From assembly GCA_900542005.1 (NCBI GenBank), contig UQLW01000002.1, forward strand, positions 75,216 to 139,215: DNA of 64,000 bases, in the 5' to 3' direction. The notes under the pieces are model-generated. The model was not told where the DNA came from and ran no database searches. It worked only from the letters and a program-made list of their open reading frames with translations. How positions within the stretch are numbered: the first letter of the stretch is position 1; every line of letters starts with the position of its first letter. Shown here piece after piece: positions 34,238 through 44,153 of the stretch. The position numbers and the translations under genes were made by a program. This DNA comes from an uncultured Eubacteriales bacterium. GTDB lineage: Bacteria; Bacillota; Clostridia; Christensenellales; UMGS416.

Positions 34238-34921
34238 CTAAAGGATCTTCTCCAGCTCCCGCAGCGCGCGGATCTCGTAGGTGACCGCCATGCCCACCGG
34301 GCGCGGCGCGCCCTTGGGGTTATACCAGCAGGTGGGCAGCCCCGCGGCAATACCGCCCGCCATATCGGAGGAAAGCGAATCCCCCACCACCAGGCACCGG
34401 TCCGGGTCGGGGCTGCCCAGCGCCCGGAGGCAGTGCGCAAAATATTCAGGCTGCGGCTTCTGAAAGCCGATATCCTCGGAGATAAAAATATGCTCAAAGA
34501 AGGGCTTCAGCGGCGAGCGCGCCATGCGCCCATGCTGTACCCGGGAGATCCCATTGGTCACCAGCGCCAGGCGGCAGCAGGCTGAAAGGCTCCGGCACAC
34601 CTCCAGCGCCCCGGGGATGAGATCATCCCCCTGGGCTAGGTAATCCAGATACCGGCCGTTCATGGCCAGCCCATCCCCCTGCAGGTCCAGGGCCTCCAGC
34701 AGCTGGGCGAACCGCCGCTCCTGCAGCTGTTCCTTGGTGACCTCACCCCGCTCAAAGGCGTCCCACAGCCCCCGGTTGATGCCCAGATACAGCGTCCGGG
34801 CCCTTTCCACGTCGTCAATCCCCGCCCATCGGAAAACCTGCTCCAGCGCCCGGGCCTCAGCCCGGTCAAAGTCAAACAGCGTACCGTCGGCATCCAACAG
34901 CAGAAAATCAAAGCGCTTCAT
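34238..34921 (-). CDS. HAD family phosphatase (YjjG-like nucleotidase)
   Basis: The 227-residue HAD hydrolase has motif I LLLDADGTLFDFD (residues 6-18), motif II LVTNGISRVQ, the motif III lysine in FQKPQPEYF and motif IV VVGDSLSSDM. The pattern matches YjjG-type noncanonical pyrimidine nucleotidases (TIGR02254). It is paralogous to the HAD protein at 45259. GAGGGAGG precedes the ATG at 34921. It lies downstream of nothing on the minus strand and ends 56 bases before the cyclase start. Confidence 0.85.
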   Translation of the reverse strand: MKRFDFLLLDADGTLFDFDRAEARALEQVFRWAGIDDVERARTLYLGINRGLWDAFERGEVTKEQLQERRFAQLLEALDLQGDGLAMNGRYLDYLAQGDDLIPGALEVCRSLSACCRLALVTNGISRVQHGRMARSPLKPFFEHIFISEDIGFQKPQPEYFAHCLRALGSPDPDRCLVVGDSLSSDMAGGIAAGLPTCWYNPKGAPRPVGMAVTYEIRALRELEKIL

Positions 34922-35038
34922 TTGCCTCCCTCCCTCTCTTTTATTATATCCATCCCGTCCATTCCCGCAAGTTCGCTCTAGCAATCCATCTGCGATTCAG
35001 GTATGATGGGATCATCCTACATGCTTGGAGGGAACGCC

Positions 35039-37048
35039 ATGCGCGCACAATGGATCGCCTACCCTGGGGAATTCGAGCACTACCATCACAGCCGCATCAG
35101 CATGCTGCGCCGGGAGCGCAGCGCGCCCTATCCCACCTTCTACAAGATGGACGGCTGGTATACCAACATCTGCTTCAGCCGGGATTTCTGCCTGGAGGCG
35201 CCGGAAACCGCTGTAGTCGCCTGCGAGGGCGAGGGCTATATCCTGCTGGATGGGCAGCGCTATCCGGCGCCCAACCCTGCCCTGGCCCTGCCTGCCGGCG
35301 CCCACCGCCTGGAGATCCGGGTGGGCTGCCTGGCCGCCCCGCCCGCACTGTGGCTGGAAAGCCCGTCGCTGGCCAGCGACGGCGCCTGGTCGGCCGACTG
35401 CGGGCTGGCCCAGGCCGCGCCCGCGGCTGAGCTTCCCCTTCAGGACCCCGCTTTGCCGCCCTCGGCCTGGCGGCTGCCCACTGTGCGCTGGGACATCGCC
35501 AGCCAGCGCAGCCTGCCCCAGGGCCTCATGGTGGACCTGGGCCGCGAGGGGATGGGGATGCTGGCCTTCACGCCCCTGGCTGATGGGGAAATGACGCTGT
35601 ACTATGGCGAATCCGAAGCCGAAGCCCTGGCGATGGACGAGGCGGAGGTCTACGAGACGGCCGCCTGCCGGGCGGGGGAGCCGGTGGTCATGCCTGTAGC
35701 CCGGGCCATGCGCTATTGCCTGCTCTCCGGCGTACCGGCCAAGGATCCCTATTTCCTCTATGAGGTGCTGCCCCACGAGCGTCCCGGCCGCTTTGCCTGC
35801 AGCAGCAGCCGGATCAACGCCATCTATGAGGTCGCCTACCACACCATGGAGCTGTGCACCCGTGAATTCTTCCTGGACGGCATCAAGCGGGACCGCTGGC
35901 TGTGGGCCGGCGACGCGCTGCAGAGCGTCATGATGAACCACTATACCTTCTTTGACCGCGACGTGGCCCGGCGCACGCTGCGGGCGCTGCGGGGGAAGGA
36001 CCCCTTTGAAAAGCATATTAACACCATTTTGGACTATACCTTCTACTGGTATATGGCCATATGGGACGATTACCTCTATACCGGCGACGATTCCTTTATC
36101 CGTGAGATGTACCCCAAGATGACGACCGCGCTGGACTTCTGCCTGGGCCGCCGGAATGGGGACGGCTTCATGGAGGGCCAGCCCGGGGACTGGGTCTTTG
36201 TGGACTGGGCCGATCACCTGCCGGTGGACGGCGAGCTCTGCGTGGAGCAGATGCTGCTGGCCCGCGCCCTGTTCATCCAGGCCCAGGCCGCCCACATGGT
36301 TGGCGACGCCCGGGAGGAGGAATACGCGCTGCTGGCCTCCCAGACCCAGCGCCGGGTGCTGGAGGTATTCTGGGATGAAAAGGCCGGCGTACTGCGCCAC
36401 TACCGCAAGGACGGCGTTGTGCAGCCGCTGGTGACCCGCTATCCCACGCTTTTCGCCCTGCAGTTCGATCTGCTGCCCCGCCCGGCGGCGCTGGATACGG
36501 CCCGCCGCGTGCTGCTGTCCGATACAGTGCAGAAGATCACCACGCCCTATATGCGCTTCTACGAGCTGGACGCGCTGGGCCGCCTGGGCCTGGTAAAGGA
36601 CGTGGTGCGGGAGATGGACAGCTACTGGGGCGGCATGCTGGACGAGGGCGCCACCAGCTTCTGGGAGACCTTCGATCCCGCCGAGGCGGACCATTACGCC
36701 ATGTACGGCCGCCCCTTTGGCCGCAGCCTGTGCCACTGCTGGGGCGCCGGCCCCCTGTACCTGGCCGGACGGTATCTGCTGGGGGTGCACCCCACGGAGC
36801 CCGGCTATGCCCGCTACGAGGTGGAGCCCTGCCTGGGCGGCCTGGAATGGATCGAGGGCGACGTACCCACGCCGCTGGGCAAGGTCTCCGTCCGCATGGA
36901 CGGCGAAGCGGTAACCGTGACCGGCTGCGGCGGCGAGGGCCGCCTGATCCTGTCCGGCCAGCCCTGCCCCGAGGGCGCCCAGCCCCTGGAGGACGGGCGC
37001 TGGTCCCTGCCCATCGGGCCCTATGAGACGGTAACGCTGAAGCGATAA
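35039..37048 (+). CDS. Alpha-L-rhamnosidase-related glycoside hydrolase (GH78-like)
   Basis: The 669-residue protein has a beta-rich N-terminal half and an (alpha/alpha)6 barrel. The segment LDGIKRDRWLWAGDAL near residue 278 corresponds to the general-acid region of GH78 rhamnosidases, and a further catalytic candidate glutamate lies in MLDEGATSFWETFD. C-terminal beta domain TPLGKVSVRMDG fits the family. No signal peptide is seen, so it is probably cytoplasmic. It would remove terminal L-rhamnose or a related deoxysugar from plant glycans. It is followed 11 bases later by an S9 peptidase gene. GGAGGG precedes ATG at 35039. Confidence 0.82.
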   Translation: MRAQWIAYPGEFEHYHHSRISMLRRERSAPYPTFYKMDGWYTNICFSRDFCLEAPETAVVACEGEGYILLDGQRYPAPNPALALPAGAHRLEIRVGCLAAPPALWLESPSLASDGAWSADCGLAQAAPAAELPLQDPALPPSAWRLPTVRWDIASQRSLPQGLMVDLGREGMGMLAFTPLADGEMTLYYGESEAEALAMDEAEVYETAACRAGEPVVMPVARAMRYCLLSGVPAKDPYFLYEVLPHERPGRFACSSSRINAIYEVAYHTMELCTREFFLDGIKRDRWLWAGDALQSVMMNHYTFFDRDVARRTLRALRGKDPFEKHINTILDYTFYWYMAIWDDYLYTGDDSFIREMYPKMTTALDFCLGRRNGDGFMEGQPGDWVFVDWADHLPVDGELCVEQMLLARALFIQAQAAHMVGDAREEEYALLASQTQRRVLEVFWDEKAGVLRHYRKDGVVQPLVTRYPTLFALQFDLLPRPAALDTARRVLLSDTVQKITTPYMRFYELDALGRLGLVKDVVREMDSYWGGMLDEGATSFWETFDPAEADHYAMYGRPFGRSLCHCWGAGPLYLAGRYLLGVHPTEPGYARYEVEPCLGGLEWIEGDVPTPLGKVSVRMDGEAVTVTGCGGEGRLILSGQPCPEGAQPLEDGRWSLPIGPYETVTLKR

Positions 37049-37059
37049 GGAGGATATCC

Positions 37060-39069
37060 ATGAAAAAGCTGGTTGAAATCGACCATTTCAAGCATTTCCG
37101 CTTTCCCTCCAACATCCGGATGGATGGCGGCGGAAAGCTATACTTCATCCTCAAATCCGCCAACATGGAGGAAAACGGCTACGACAGCGACCTGTATACG
37201 CTGGACGCCGCCGGGTGCCTCCAGCGGCTCACCACCTCCCGCGATGTCAGCGATTATCATCTAACGGGCGACGGTATCCTTATCCGCAGCCTGCGGGAGC
37301 CGAAGGATAAGGAGGCTGTCAAGGCAGGCAAGCCGTTGACGGTGTTTTACCGGCTCAGCGAGGGCCTGGGCGAGCCCCAGGAGGCCCTCCGGCTTCCCAT
37401 GACGGTAGCCAGCGCCTATTTCCTGGCCGATGGGCGTCTGCTTTTTACAGCGCAGTACGACCACCGGTATGAGCAGGCGCTTGAGCTGGCCCAGGGCGAT
37501 GCCGGTCAAGCGCTGGAGGCCCTGAAGGCCGAGGAAGACTATACCGTGCTGGATGAGATCCCCTTCTGGCTAAACGGCGCAGGCCTGACCAATAAAAAAC
37601 GCAGCCGCCTGTATCTTTACGATCACGGCCAAATCACCCCCCTGACCGACCCCTATACCGAAGCGCGTATCCTGGCCCTTTCCCCGGACGGAGCCTCCGC
37701 CCTGTTCACGGCCTGCGCTTATCAGGATAAGCAGCCGCTGGACAACCGTCTTTGCCGTGTGGATCTGGCAACTGCAGCAGTGGCGGATATCTCGCCCCTG
37801 CCTTCGGCCAGCTATGACATGGCGTCCTATATCGACCCGCAGCATATCGTCCTTTTCCTCAATGAGGGAAAGCGCTACGGGCTCAACGAAAACGACAGCT
37901 TCTACCGGATGGACCTGGAAAGCCGCCGCCTGACGCTGCTGTACGGCGGCGGAGCCTTTTCCACCTACAGCTCGGTGGGCAGCGATGTCAAGATGGGCGG
38001 CTCCAGCCTGCCCCAGCTGTGGGTCCGGGACGGCGCCTATTACTTTATCTCCACCCTGGACGACAGCTCCTATGTGATGCGCGGCTCCCTGGAGGGCGGC
38101 GCACCCCAGCCCCTGCATACCGCCCGCGGCGCAGTGCAGGAGGCCTTTCCCTCGCCTGAGGGCTTTACCCTGGTGGCCATCCGGGGCCTGGCGGGTTCCG
38201 AGCTCTATGCCCTTTCCCTGGACGGGCGGGAGCAGCGCCTCAGCGCGGTCAACTCCTGGCTCAGCGAGGAGTACGAGGCCGCCGCGCCCCTGGATCTCGC
38301 CTTTACCAACGAACGGGGCGACGAGATTCACGGTTTTGTCCTGCCGCCGGTCGGATACGATCCGGGCAAACAGTATCCGGTAATCCTGGACATTCACGGC
38401 GGGCCGAAGGCCGTCTTTGGCAACGGCTACTTCCATGAGATGCAGTATTGGGCGGCCTTGGGATATGGGGTCATCTTCTGCAACCCCACGGGAAGCGACG
38501 GCCGCGGCGATGCCTTTGCCGATATCCGCGGGGCCTATGGCACGGTCGACTACCGAGACATCATGACCTTTGTGGACCGGGCGCTGGAAGCCTTCCCCTT
38601 CCTGGATAGCCAGCGCATGGGCGTCACCGGGGGGTCCTACGGTGGCTTTATGACCAACTGGATCATCGGCCATACCCGCCGCTTCAAGGCCGCCGCCAGC
38701 CAGCGCAGCATCGCCAACTGGATCAGCTTCTTCAATACCACCGACATTGGCTACTATTTTGGCGAGGATCAGAACGCCGCTACGCCCTGGAGCGACCTAA
38801 AAAAGGTCTGGGATCAATCGCCCCTTCAGTTTGCCGATCAAGCCGTAACCCCCACCCTCTTTATCCATAGCGACCAGGACTACCGCTGCTGGATGGCCGA
38901 GGGGCTGCAGATGTTCTATGCGCTGAAGTACCATGGCGTGCCCGCCCGCCTCTGCCTCTTCAAGGGCGAAAACCACGAGCTCTCCCGGTCCGGCAAGCCC
39001 CTGCACCGCATCCGCCGGCTGAAGGAAATCACCCAGTGGATGGACCGGTATCTGAAGGCAGAGGAATAG
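37060..39069 (+). CDS. S9 family serine peptidase (acylaminoacyl/oligopeptidase type)
   Basis: The 669-residue protein has a beta-propeller-like N-terminal region and a C-terminal alpha/beta-hydrolase domain. The nucleophile is Ser526 in GVTGGSYGGFMTN, the aspartate is in LFIHSDQDYRC and the histidine in GENHELSRSG. This order and spacing are typical of S9 peptidases that cleave short peptides. There is no signal peptide. It is tightly coupled to the GH78-like gene, although the two activities have no obvious link. A perfect palindromic terminator follows at 39097. Confidence 0.92.
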   Translation: MKKLVEIDHFKHFRFPSNIRMDGGGKLYFILKSANMEENGYDSDLYTLDAAGCLQRLTTSRDVSDYHLTGDGILIRSLREPKDKEAVKAGKPLTVFYRLSEGLGEPQEALRLPMTVASAYFLADGRLLFTAQYDHRYEQALELAQGDAGQALEALKAEEDYTVLDEIPFWLNGAGLTNKKRSRLYLYDHGQITPLTDPYTEARILALSPDGASALFTACAYQDKQPLDNRLCRVDLATAAVADISPLPSASYDMASYIDPQHIVLFLNEGKRYGLNENDSFYRMDLESRRLTLLYGGGAFSTYSSVGSDVKMGGSSLPQLWVRDGAYYFISTLDDSSYVMRGSLEGGAPQPLHTARGAVQEAFPSPEGFTLVAIRGLAGSELYALSLDGREQRLSAVNSWLSEEYEAAAPLDLAFTNERGDEIHGFVLPPVGYDPGKQYPVILDIHGGPKAVFGNGYFHEMQYWAALGYGVIFCNPTGSDGRGDAFADIRGAYGTVDYRDIMTFVDRALEAFPFLDSQRMGVTGGSYGGFMTNWIIGHTRRFKAAASQRSIANWISFFNTTDIGYYFGEDQNAATPWSDLKKVWDQSPLQFADQAVTPTLFIHSDQDYRCWMAEGLQMFYALKYHGVPARLCLFKGENHELSRSGKPLHRIRRLKEITQWMDRYLKAEE

Positions 39070-39096
39070 GGCCGGTTGTCCTATCGGCATAACCGC

Positions 39097-39124
39097 AAAG
39101 AGGCCCCGCGGGGCCTCTTTTGTT
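39097..39124 (+). terminator. Intrinsic terminator after the S9 peptidase
   Basis: Bases 39097-39120 are a perfect palindrome with GAGGCCCC/GGGGCCTC arms and flanking A and T runs. Confidence 0.85.
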
Positions 39125-39305
39125 ATGCGACCGGTCAGGGCGTCATAGAAGGTGCGTTCCCCCTTGGCGCATGGTCAACATCCTCCATGGCGCCGAAGCA
39201 TGGACAAGGGTATCATAAAACAATGGATGCCGCCCGGTGCAAGCGCCCTCATCTTAAGGCGTATGTTCCGGCGGCAGCGGAGGATTGATCGCCAGGAGGA
39301 GAAAA

Positions 39306-40409
39306 ATGACGCGTCGGGAACGGTTTGAAGCCATTATGAAACGCCAGCCGGTGGACCGTGTGCTGTATGACCTGGCCGGCACCGGGCAGACGCAGGTGGA
39401 CGCCCCGGAGCTGACCGAGGCCCTCAAAGCACTCTTGGGCATAAAGGGGCCCTATACCGGCGGCTATGCAAAGTATGACGAACGCATATTAGAGGCGCTG
39501 GACATCGATACCCGCAGGGTGGGCGAGCTCTTCGAGCCTGCCAGCCCCCTGATACGGGAAAGGGGCGGGCGCCGCTACGACTGCTGGGGCGTGGGCCGCG
39601 CATTTACCGGGCTCTACTGGGAGATCGTCGAGCATCCCCTGAAGGGCGCCACCCTGGAGGATCTAAAATCCTATCCCTGGCCCGACGCGGCCAACGTCGA
39701 TCCCGCGCTCTTTGCGCGTTACCGCCGCCAGGCGCAACAGCTCTATGAGGATACCGATTACATAGTGGTGGCGGAGCATCCCTGCTATGGCGTGATGGAG
39801 ATCGGCTGCTGGATGATGGGCTTTGACGAGTATCTTTACAAGATGGCTGCCGAGCCGGAATTGATCGATTACTTCACCCAGCGGGTGCTGCGTTACCAGA
39901 AGGACATCATTGCCCGGTACTATGAGGCGGTGGGGCCCTATATCCACCTGACCACCAGCGGCGACGATTTCGGCACCCAGGAAAGCTCCTTTATCAGCCG
40001 GCGCATGTTCGATGAAATGATCGCCCCGGCCATGGCCGAGCGCATCCGCTATACCCGCCAATTCACCGACGGCTACTTTTTCCACCACAGCTGCGGTTCC
40101 GTCTTTAACCTGATCCCTTCCCTGCTGGAAATCGGCGTCGATATCCTCAACCCGATCCAGCCCCTGGCCCGGAATATGGAGGCCGCCCGGCTGAAGGATG
40201 CCTATGGCGACCGGCTGACCTTCTGGGGCGGGATTGATACCCAGGAGCTTCTGGTCAAGGGCTCGCCCCGGGAGGTAGCCGCCCAGGTGCGCCGCACCAT
40301 CGGCGACATGAAGGGCACCGGCTATGTGCTGGCGCCAGCCCACACCCTTCAGCGGGACGTGCCCGCCGCCAACGTCGTCGCAATCTACCGTCCCGACCTG
40401 ATCGATTAA
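39306..40409 (+). CDS. Uroporphyrinogen decarboxylase (UroD/MtaA) family protein
   Basis: The 367-residue protein has the UroD-family barrel layout, with RRERFEAIMKRQPVDRVLYD at the start, SGDDFGTQESSFIS in the middle and a closing YVLAPAHTLQRDVPAAN. Many gut Clostridia carry such genes near sugar utilisation genes. Those members lack haem biosynthesis context and are more like corrinoid methyltransferases of the MtaA/CmuA type. Here it lies between an S9 peptidase and an ABC exporter, and no corrinoid protein gene is near. GGAGG precedes ATG at 39306. Function is uncertain. Confidence 0.75.
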   Translation: MTRRERFEAIMKRQPVDRVLYDLAGTGQTQVDAPELTEALKALLGIKGPYTGGYAKYDERILEALDIDTRRVGELFEPASPLIRERGGRRYDCWGVGRAFTGLYWEIVEHPLKGATLEDLKSYPWPDAANVDPALFARYRRQAQQLYEDTDYIVVAEHPCYGVMEIGCWMMGFDEYLYKMAAEPELIDYFTQRVLRYQKDIIARYYEAVGPYIHLTTSGDDFGTQESSFISRRMFDEMIAPAMAERIRYTRQFTDGYFFHHSCGSVFNLIPSLLEIGVDILNPIQPLARNMEAARLKDAYGDRLTFWGGIDTQELLVKGSPREVAAQVRRTIGDMKGTGYVLAPAHTLQRDVPAANVVAIYRPDLID

Positions 40410-40423
40410 CCCCTTGGCTCCAC

Positions 40424-40458
40424 CGCCCGGCGGCCGCAACGGCTGTCGGGCGTTTTTT
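40424..40458 (+). terminator. Intrinsic terminator after the UroD-family gene
   Basis: CGCCCG (40424-40429) pairs with CGGGCG (40447-40452), with a partial inner stem, followed by six T residues. Confidence 0.75.
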
Positions 40459-40583
40459 CTTTCAGCGGGCTTGGGCCTCTTTCCTCTTAGTTAGCTTTCA
40501 AACAAAGTAATCTCTCTCCATGGTATTTGGGCAAAAAGCGCCTATAATGGAAGGAAAGACAAACAGCAGAAAGGAGCCCCATT

Positions 40584-42314
40584 GTGATCCGGCGATTTCT
40601 CAAAAGGCACGGCTGGAAATACCTGCCCGGTATTTTCTTCCTGGTGCTGTGCAGCTACATCCAGACGCTGGCGCCCAAGGCGCTGGGCGAGGCCATCGAC
40701 CTGCTGCGGCTGCCCGACCTGGACCGGGCGGCCATTTTTCAGCAGATCCGTTTCATCCTCTACATTGCCGTGGGCGTCTTTGCCACCCGGTTTGCCTGGC
40801 GGTATTTCATCATCGGCAACGCGCGCACCATGGAATGCTTCATGCGGCGCGAGCTCTTCGCCCATCTGCAGCGGATGCCGGTGGACTATTTCAACCATAT
40901 CAAGACCGGCGACCTGATCGCCTACGCCATCAACGACGTGGGGGCGGTGCGGATGACCTTCGGGCCCGCGCTGGCCCAGACGGTCAACGCGGTAGGCACA
41001 GGGCTTTTTTCCATCCTGTCCATGGCGGGCAGCATTCATCCCCGGCTGACGCTGCTGGCGCTGGCGCCCATCCCCTTCGCCATCGCCGCCATTTTGCTCA
41101 TCGGCAGCCAGGTGCGGCGCAAGTTCCGCCGGGTGCAGGAGCTTTTCGGCGATATCTCCGGCACCATTAACGAAAACATCAACGGCATGCGGGTGCTGAA
41201 GGCCTATGCCCAGGAGGACGCCCGCCTGAAGGCTTTCACCGTGCAAAGCGAGCAGATGCGCGACGCCAATCTGGATCTGACCGCCACCTCCAGCCTGCTG
41301 AACCCGCTGATCCAGATCTTTTTCGGGCTCAGCGCCATGCTCAGCCTGATCTACGGCGGCATGCTGACCCAGTCGGGCGCCATCTCCGTGGGCGACTTTA
41401 CCGCCTTCTTCTCCTACCTGACGCTAATGATGGCGCCGGTGATGGCCATTGGCCGGATTGTAAACCTGCTGCAGCGAGGCCTTGCCTCCATGCGCCGGCT
41501 GAATTCGCTCCTGGAGCAGCCGACCATCCCCCTGATGGAGGAGGGAGAAGCGGAGCCGCCCCTGCAGGGCAATCTCTCTGTCCGGCATCTGACCTTCTCC
41601 TATCCCAGGGGCGACCGCAACGTGCTGACCGACGTCAGCTTTGAGCTGCCCCAGGGGAAGCTGCTGGGCGTTACCGGCGTTACCGGCTCCGGCAAATCCA
41701 CCCTGCTCTATCTGCTGCTCAAGTTCTACCGCGCGCCGGAAGGCACCATCTTCATCGATGGCAGGGATATCCGCGACCTGCCCGCCCGGGCGGTCCGCGA
41801 GCTGGTCGGCTACGTCCCCCAGGACGGCTTTCTCTTTAACACCACGGTGGAAGAAAACATCCGCTTCTTCAACCGGGCGCTGAGCTATGAGGAGCTGATC
41901 GCCGCCGCCCGGGACGCGGGCCTGGCCGGGGATGTGGAAGGCTTCCCCCAGGGCTATCAGACGCCCACCGGCGAACGGGGCAACCACCTTTCCGGCGGCC
42001 AGCAGCAGCGCCTGGCCATCGCCCGCGCGCTGGCGCTGGACCCCCGGATCCTCATCCTCGATGATTCGCTCAGCGCCGTCGATACCCAGACGGAGCATGC
42101 CATCCTCTCGCGGCTGCGGGAGCGGCTTAAGGGCCGTACGGCCATCATCGTGGCCCACCGGCTTTCCGCCCTGGAGCACTGCGACGAAATCCTTGTGCTG
42201 GATGGGGGCCGCATAGCCGAAAGGGGCGACCATGCATCGCTGATCCGCCTGGACGGCCGGTATGCCCAGCTCTATCGCCAGCAGCATGAGAGAAAGGAGG
42301 CCGCTCATGAATAA
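40584..42314 (+). CDS. ABC exporter, transmembrane plus ATPase half (degenerate-site partner)
   Basis: The 576-residue half-transporter has six transmembrane helices followed by an ATP-binding domain. Walker A is VTGSGKSTLL (Lys371), the signature is LSGGQQQRLAIARA and the Walker B segment ILILDDSLSAVDTQTE places Asp493 followed by Asp494 where a catalytic glutamate is expected. That substitution is characteristic of the degenerate half of heterodimeric exporters. The start codon is GTG with AAAGGAG upstream. It overlaps the next half-transporter by 8 bases, so they are translated together. The exported substrate, drug or peptide, is unknown. Confidence 0.92.
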   Translation: MIRRFLKRHGWKYLPGIFFLVLCSYIQTLAPKALGEAIDLLRLPDLDRAAIFQQIRFILYIAVGVFATRFAWRYFIIGNARTMECFMRRELFAHLQRMPVDYFNHIKTGDLIAYAINDVGAVRMTFGPALAQTVNAVGTGLFSILSMAGSIHPRLTLLALAPIPFAIAAILLIGSQVRRKFRRVQELFGDISGTINENINGMRVLKAYAQEDARLKAFTVQSEQMRDANLDLTATSSLLNPLIQIFFGLSAMLSLIYGGMLTQSGAISVGDFTAFFSYLTLMMAPVMAIGRIVNLLQRGLASMRRLNSLLEQPTIPLMEEGEAEPPLQGNLSVRHLTFSYPRGDRNVLTDVSFELPQGKLLGVTGVTGSGKSTLLYLLLKFYRAPEGTIFIDGRDIRDLPARAVRELVGYVPQDGFLFNTTVEENIRFFNRALSYEELIAAARDAGLAGDVEGFPQGYQTPTGERGNHLSGGQQQRLAIARALALDPRILILDDSLSAVDTQTEHAILSRLRERLKGRTAIIVAHRLSALEHCDEILVLDGGRIAERGDHASLIRLDGRYAQLYRQQHERKEAAHE

Positions 42315-44064
42315 ATCCAAGAAGAAGGCGCCCATCCTGCGGCTGGCCGCCCTCACCCGTCCCTATCTGGGCATCATCCTGCTGTGCATGGCCTGTGTGC
42401 TGCTCATCAACGGGGCCGAACTGCTCAAGCCCCTGGTGCTGGCCCAGGTCATCAACCGCTTCCTGGTGGAGGGAGCCGCCCCCCACGGGCTTAATTCCAT
42501 CTGGGGGATGGGGCTTGGCTACTTCCTCATCGTGCTGGCCGGCGGGCTGCTGTCCATCGCCCAGGTGCGGATGATTAACCGCGTGGGGCAGAACATCCTG
42601 CACTCGCTGCGGCTCAAGGTCTTCACGCACATTCACCACATGCCTCTGACCCGGCTGGATCATTACAATACCGGCCGGCTCATTACCCGCGCCACCAACG
42701 ACGTGGAAACCCTGAACGAATTCTATACGGACGTGCTTATCAACCTCTTCCGCGACGTATTCCTCCTGATCGGCATCGTGGGCACCATGCTGGCGCTGGA
42801 CTGGCGCCTGGCGCTGGCCGGCTTTGCCGTATTGCCTCTGACCATCCTGGTCACCGTGGCGGTACGCAAGCGGCTCAGGGAAAATTTCGTGGTGATGAAG
42901 GCGCTGATCGCCCGGATTAACGGCTTCTTCGCGGAGAATATGGCCGGCATGAAGGTGGTTCAGGCCTTTAACCGCCAGAGGGAAAAAATGGGCGAATTCG
43001 ACGAGCTCAACACCCAATACTTCAGATCCACCATGATCCAGGTGCTGATGAACTCGGTGCTGCGCCCGGTGATGGAGATCATCAACTCGCTGGCTATCGC
43101 CCTGCTCATCTATTATGGCTATGCCCGCATCGCCGGCGGGCTTCTGGATATCGGCGTGCTGTATGCCTTCACCACCTACATCAAGCAGTTCTTCGAGCCC
43201 ATCAACGATCTGGCTGAGAAATATACTACCATCTCCTCCGCGCTGGTATCCACCGACCGGATCTATGAGCTGCTGGACGACGCGGCCCAGGAAGCGCTGG
43301 ACGAGGGCGCCTACCGCGGGCCCATCGGCGGCAAGGTTGAGTTCCGCGACGTATGGTTCGCCTACGAAGGCGAGGACTGGGTGCTCAAGGGCGTCAGCTT
43401 CGTGGTGGAAAAGGGGCAGAAGACGGCCTTTGTGGGGGCGACCGGCGCGGGGAAAACCACCATCATCAACCTCATCACCCATTTCTACCCCATTCAGAAG
43501 GGGCAGATCCTCATCGATGATATTCCCATCGAGCAATGGTCGCTGCGGGCCCTGCGGCAGGGCATCGCCGTTGTGCTACAGGATGTATTCCTCTTTACCG
43601 GCACCATCGCCGACAACATCCGCATTTCCTCGCCCATCAGCGATGAACAGGTTATGCAGGCGCTGAAGCGTTCCATGGCCGACGGCTTTGTCACCCGCCT
43701 GCCGGAAGGCATCCACGCCCCGGTCACCGAACGCGGCAGCACCTTCTCCTCCGGCGAGCGCCAGCTGCTCTCCTTTGCCCGGGCCATCGCCCACGATCCG
43801 GCGATTTTGGTGCTGGATGAAGCCACCGCCAACATCGATACGCAGACTGAGCTGCTGATTCAACGCTCCATCGCCAGCATTTCCCAGGGCCGTACCAGCC
43901 TCTTTATCGCCCACCGGCTTTCCACCATCGCCGGGTGCGACCAGATCATCGTGCTCAAGGACGGGCAGATCGCCGAACGCGGCACCCATGAAGCCCTCAT
44001 GGCGGCCGGCGGCCTCTATGGACGGCTGTACACCGCCCAGTTCAGCAGTGAGCTGGGCGCATAG
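42307..44064 (+). CDS. ABC exporter, transmembrane plus ATPase half (consensus-site partner)
   Basis: The 585-residue partner has six transmembrane helices and an ATPase domain with Walker A GATGAGKTTII (Lys383) and Walker B ILVLDEATANIDTQTE with the catalytic Glu505. Its signature is FSSGERQLLSFARA, less regular than the partner's. Complementary degeneration of the two halves, with Asp in one and Glu in the other, marks a heterodimer of the BmrCD/TM287-288 type. GGAGG in the end of the first gene serves the ATG at 42307. Confidence 0.92.
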   Translation: MNKSKKKAPILRLAALTRPYLGIILLCMACVLLINGAELLKPLVLAQVINRFLVEGAAPHGLNSIWGMGLGYFLIVLAGGLLSIAQVRMINRVGQNILHSLRLKVFTHIHHMPLTRLDHYNTGRLITRATNDVETLNEFYTDVLINLFRDVFLLIGIVGTMLALDWRLALAGFAVLPLTILVTVAVRKRLRENFVVMKALIARINGFFAENMAGMKVVQAFNRQREKMGEFDELNTQYFRSTMIQVLMNSVLRPVMEIINSLAIALLIYYGYARIAGGLLDIGVLYAFTTYIKQFFEPINDLAEKYTTISSALVSTDRIYELLDDAAQEALDEGAYRGPIGGKVEFRDVWFAYEGEDWVLKGVSFVVEKGQKTAFVGATGAGKTTIINLITHFYPIQKGQILIDDIPIEQWSLRALRQGIAVVLQDVFLFTGTIADNIRISSPISDEQVMQALKRSMADGFVTRLPEGIHAPVTERGSTFSSGERQLLSFARAIAHDPAILVLDEATANIDTQTELLIQRSIASISQGRTSLFIAHRLSTIAGCDQIIVLKDGQIAERGTHEALMAAGGLYGRLYTAQFSSELGA

Positions 44065-44153
44065 CCCCCGGCTGCAACAAGTCAAAAATCCGCATAGCCA
44101 AGGGCCCCCGCTTGCTGTACAATGGAAAAAAACCAAAGGAGGAAATTCTGCTC

